Origin: Paenibacillus albicereus
Lineage (GTDB): Bacteria > Bacillota > Bacilli > Paenibacillales > Paenibacillaceae
Assembly (NCBI RefSeq): GCF_012676905.1
Contig: NZ_CP051428.1
Span: forward strand, 4,275,001 to 4,339,000
Reading direction: 5' to 3'
Length of the DNA stretch: 64,000 bases
Below are positions 62,209-64,000 of this stretch, one piece after another (position 1 is the first letter of the stretch; each line of letters begins with the position of its first letter). Under the pieces are notes generated by a model. The model was not told the DNA's origin. It made no database searches and saw only the letters and a list, made by a program, of their open reading frames with translations. The position numbers were made by a program, and so were the translations under genes.

Positions 62209-63243
62209 CTAGCCGCCCGTCCGACTCAGCGCCTCATACGTCACGGAGTCGGCGATGACGAACAGCCGGGCCTGCTCCGGGATCGTGTCGCCGAGCCGGC
62301 GGATGATGCCCGTGTCGTCGCCGTCCGCGACGAGCAGCGCGCCGCGCGCCTTCAGCCATTCGTAGGCGTCGTTGTACGTGCGCCATTCCGGGCGTTTGGC
62401 GATGCCGTACAGCTCGTCCCCGCTGTCCTTGCTCATCAGGTTCATGAACAGGCGCGACGAGCCCTGGTTCACCGTCGAGCTGGCGATGAGATGGGAGATC
62501 GACTGCTGCGACAGGATCAGCTCGTCCACCTTCGCATGGCGGAAGCTGTGGCGGTGGCTTTCCTTGAGTATTTCCGCGATCGTGTAGATCTCCTTGCCCT
62601 GGCGGGCCGCGTAGCTCTCCAGCGTCGTCGCGATCAGCAGCGTATGGCCGTCCGCCAGCGAGGCATTCGGCACCCCCTCCGGGGAAAAGATGACAACCGC
62701 CTTGCACGCGCAGACGTTCGCCCGGTCCAGCGTCGCGTATTCCGTGGCGTCGCCCTGAATGTAGTGCACGCGCTCCTCCGCCATCGGCGTCTTCGCGAGC
62801 TTGGCGATGAGCACGACCTCGCGGGCCGGATCGGCGAGCAGCAGCTCCTCGATCATGTCGCGAATTTTCTCCTCCGACCAGCCGATGACGACGTAATGAT
62901 CCTTGCCTTGGTAAGCCAATCTGCCTTCCTCCCTCTGCTTCTTCCAGCTGACGAAGTTCTCCGTCGTCTTGCCGACGATGGAGCCGATCAGGAACAATCC
63001 GATGAAAATGACGACGATGCCGAACGCCATGCCCGGCGCCGTCACCGGGAAGTAGTCGCCGTAGCCGACCGTCGTCGCCGTCACGATCACCCACCACAGC
63101 GAGCGGAACCAGCTCGTGAACTTCTCCGGCTCCAGCGCCTGGATGACGAATGGGCTGAGCAGGAAAAAAAGAGCCGCGAACGCGGCGAGCGTCCGGCCGT
63201 CGAGCTTGGCGATCTTGCGGAACGCGTTGTAGAAAAACAGCAT
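62209..63243 (-). CDS. YugO-like potassium channel with RCK domain
   Basis: A 344-residue two-helix potassium channel. The first helix (about 19-38), the pore with selectivity filter TATTVGYGDYFP, and the second helix (APGMAFGIVVIFIGLFLIG) lead to a cytosolic RCK/TrkA-N domain (HYVVIGWSEEKIRDMIEELLLA), which gates the pore. In B. subtilis the equivalent YugO passes potassium signals in biofilms. ATG 63243 follows AAGGAAGG; upstream codons to 63309 are open but dissimilar. Confidence 0.92.
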   Translation of the reverse strand: MLFFYNAFRKIAKLDGRTLAAFAALFFLLSPFVIQALEPEKFTSWFRSLWWVIVTATTVGYGDYFPVTAPGMAFGIVVIFIGLFLIGSIVGKTTENFVSWKKQREEGRLAYQGKDHYVVIGWSEEKIRDMIEELLLADPAREVVLIAKLAKTPMAEERVHYIQGDATEYATLDRANVCACKAVVIFSPEGVPNASLADGHTLLIATTLESYAARQGKEIYTIAEILKESHRHSFRHAKVDELILSQQSISHLIASSTVNQGSSRLFMNLMSKDSGDELYGIAKRPEWRTYNDAYEWLKARGALLVADGDDTGIIRRLGDTIPEQARLFVIADSVTYEALSRTGG

Positions 63244-63420
63244 GGAACCCTTCCTTTCGGCAAGCTGGATGCAACTGGATATACGCGTGATAAAAGGTAT
63301 GCGTGCCACGTTCGGATACCTTTCGAAAAAAAAGACCGGAATTCCTTCCTGCCGATGCCGGAAGAGGAATTAATCCCTATTGCGACGGGGACACTAGGAG
63401 CCGCGAAAGGAGGGAGATCC

Positions 63421-63567
63421 ATGTCAGGACGCAACAGCAAGCCGAAAAACGACGGGCCGTCCAGCAGTCCGGGCCGCCTCGACCAATACGGAGACAAGCT
63501 GGCTTCGCTGAACGAGGAGGAATTCCAAGCCTCGGTTCAAGAGGCGATCGAGGAAGAAGAGAAGTAG
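63421..63567 (+). CDS. 48-residue acidic protein, unknown function
   Basis: Encodes 48 residues beginning MSGRNSKPKNDGPSSSPGRL and ending with a glutamate-rich helix (LNEEEFQASVQEAIEEEEK). The SD AAAGGAGGGAG lies at ideal distance before the ATG, and a terminator follows, so expression is likely. A basic-to-acidic charge gradient and lack of hydrophobic core suggest a disordered or small helical partner protein. It is divergent from the potassium channel gene; a promoter in 63244-63420 was not resolved. Confidence 0.65.
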   Translation: MSGRNSKPKNDGPSSSPGRLDQYGDKLASLNEEEFQASVQEAIEEEEK

Positions 63568-63578
63568 GACGGGTTAGA

Positions 63579-63631
63579 CGCCGAAACGCGACGAGAGGAT
63601 GGGGATGCCGTCCTTTCGGCGCGTTTTTTTT
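63579..63631 (+). terminator. Terminator after the 48-residue protein
   Basis: CGCCGAAA (63579-63586) pairs with TTTCGGCG (63614-63621) and is followed by eight T on the plus strand. Confidence 0.75.
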
Positions 63632-63707
63632 CGTGAGGCTACTTCTGTCATTTTCAATGGATGCCCCTAGCTTAGGCGATTCTATGTCCGCGACCCTGAG
63701 GCCAGAA

Positions 63708-63753
63708 AAGAAAAAAGCGTCCCGCTCCGCGCGTTGCGGGGCTGGACGCTTTT
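63708..63753 (-). terminator. Terminator of the sialidase gene
   Basis: AAAAGCGTCC (63713-63722) pairs with GGACGCTTTT (63744-63753) with an inner GC-rich hairpin, followed by six T on the minus strand, about 35 bp after the sialidase stop. Confidence 0.88.
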
Positions 63754-63788
63754 ATGTCGATTACGAGACGGTAAGACTCTCTCTTCAA

Positions 63789-64000
63789 TTAGGGAGACTC
63801 CACCCACGCCTTGTTGAACTTGGCGAGGGCGATCTTCTGCCCGGCCGGCTTCTCGTAGAAGACGAAAATCGACTTATTCGGCGAGACGGCGATGTCGGAG
63901 TAGCCGTTGGTGCCGGGATAAATTTCCTTGGAGCGGTACCACGTGGACCCGTCGTCGGCGCTCATGCGGATCGTCATGCTTGTGCGCGTGGAGACGTTCG
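63789..64000 (-). CDS. Exo-alpha-sialidase C-terminus (partial)
   Basis: The minus-strand frame is open to the window edge and encodes the last 70 residues of a BNR-repeat glycosidase: an Asp-box MSADDGSTWYRSKEIYPG, then GYSDIAVSPNKSIFVFYEKP and IALAKFNKAWVESP, matching the C-terminal end of family 33 sialidases. An internal ATG at 63977 is not the start. Its N-terminal part lies outside the window. Confidence 0.75.
   Translation of the reverse strand, partial: NVSTRTSMTIRMSADDGSTWYRSKEIYPGTNGYSDIAVSPNKSIFVFYEKPAGQKIALAKFNKAWVESP

Overview
This 64 kb window is GC-rich chromosomal DNA from a spore-forming member of the Paenibacillaceae, most likely Paenibacillus or a close relative. The supporting evidence is three C-terminal S-layer homology (SLH) domains on a giant glycosidase, a gerK-type spore germination operon with a CotF-like coat protein, a YesM/YesN two-component pair beside a sugar ABC transporter that lacks its own ATPase, and a dppABCDE-ykfABC cluster very close in sequence to that of Bacillus subtilis. 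No rRNA, tRNA, phage, transposase or CRISPR was seen.

Layout. 1-8.4 kb: a methyltransferase-like gene converges on a 2346-codon secreted GH3-GH30-CBM-SLH glycosidase preceded by two cre-like operators. 8.3-10.4 kb: a repeat-rich zone with a 12-bp array, a 43-45-bp array, ten 52-bp units with a palindromic core, and two hairpin dyads. 10.4-14 kb: a minus-strand run of HesB-like protein, SH3b-amidase, RmuC and YpsA. 14.1-16.4 kb: an ECF sigma factor and a DUF4179 membrane protein containing an internal repeat tract. 16.6-19.9 kb: an ANT(6)-like nucleotidyltransferase, a small membrane protein, an inositol monophosphatase and an APH-like kinase.

20.2-30.3 kb: a peptidoglycan-peptide uptake and recycling locus, read on the minus strand as dppA-dppB-dppC-dppD-dppE-ykfA-ykfB and then ykfC. 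Between ykfB and ykfC sits an AT-rich cassette with its own terminator, holding a broken secreted-protein gene and a small membrane protein. dppA lies just behind a strong hairpin terminator that follows a DUF3870 gene, which suggests read-through or attenuation. Imported murein peptides would be trimmed by DppA, YkfA and YkfC, and the Ala-Glu product epimerised by YkfB.

30.4-35 kb: DUF3870, a class C beta-lactamase-like hydrolase, and an AT-rich operon of a DUF5317 membrane protein, a 30-codon hydrophobic peptide (too short for routine ORF calling) and a membrane-bound GGDEF/HD-GYP cyclic-di-GMP protein. 35-42 kb: two sugar permeases, a solute-binding lipoprotein, a YesN-like regulator and a YesM-like kinase. 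42-43 kb: a noncoding stretch with a second array of the same palindromic core as at 9.6 kb.

43-50 kb: a diacylglycerol-glycosyltransferase-like enzyme, thioesterase, DUF1989 protein, LysE exporter, YqcI/YcgG protein, amino-acid permease and AAC(3)-like acetyltransferase. 50-55 kb: CotF-like protein, a small CLC_0170-like protein, GerKC, GerKB and a frameshifted gerKA. 55-64 kb: an ArsR/DUF2087 regulator with two abutting operator palindromes, a HAD phosphatase, a heptad-repeat coiled-coil protein, an rRNA cytosine methyltransferase, a glycosyltransferase, two bactofilin-like genes behind a 57-codon ORF, a YugO-like potassium channel, a 48-codon protein and the 3' end of a sialidase.

Coding starts were chosen from Shine-Dalgarno (SD) spacing and family alignment. 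All family assignments come from remembered sequence similarity, not from a search.
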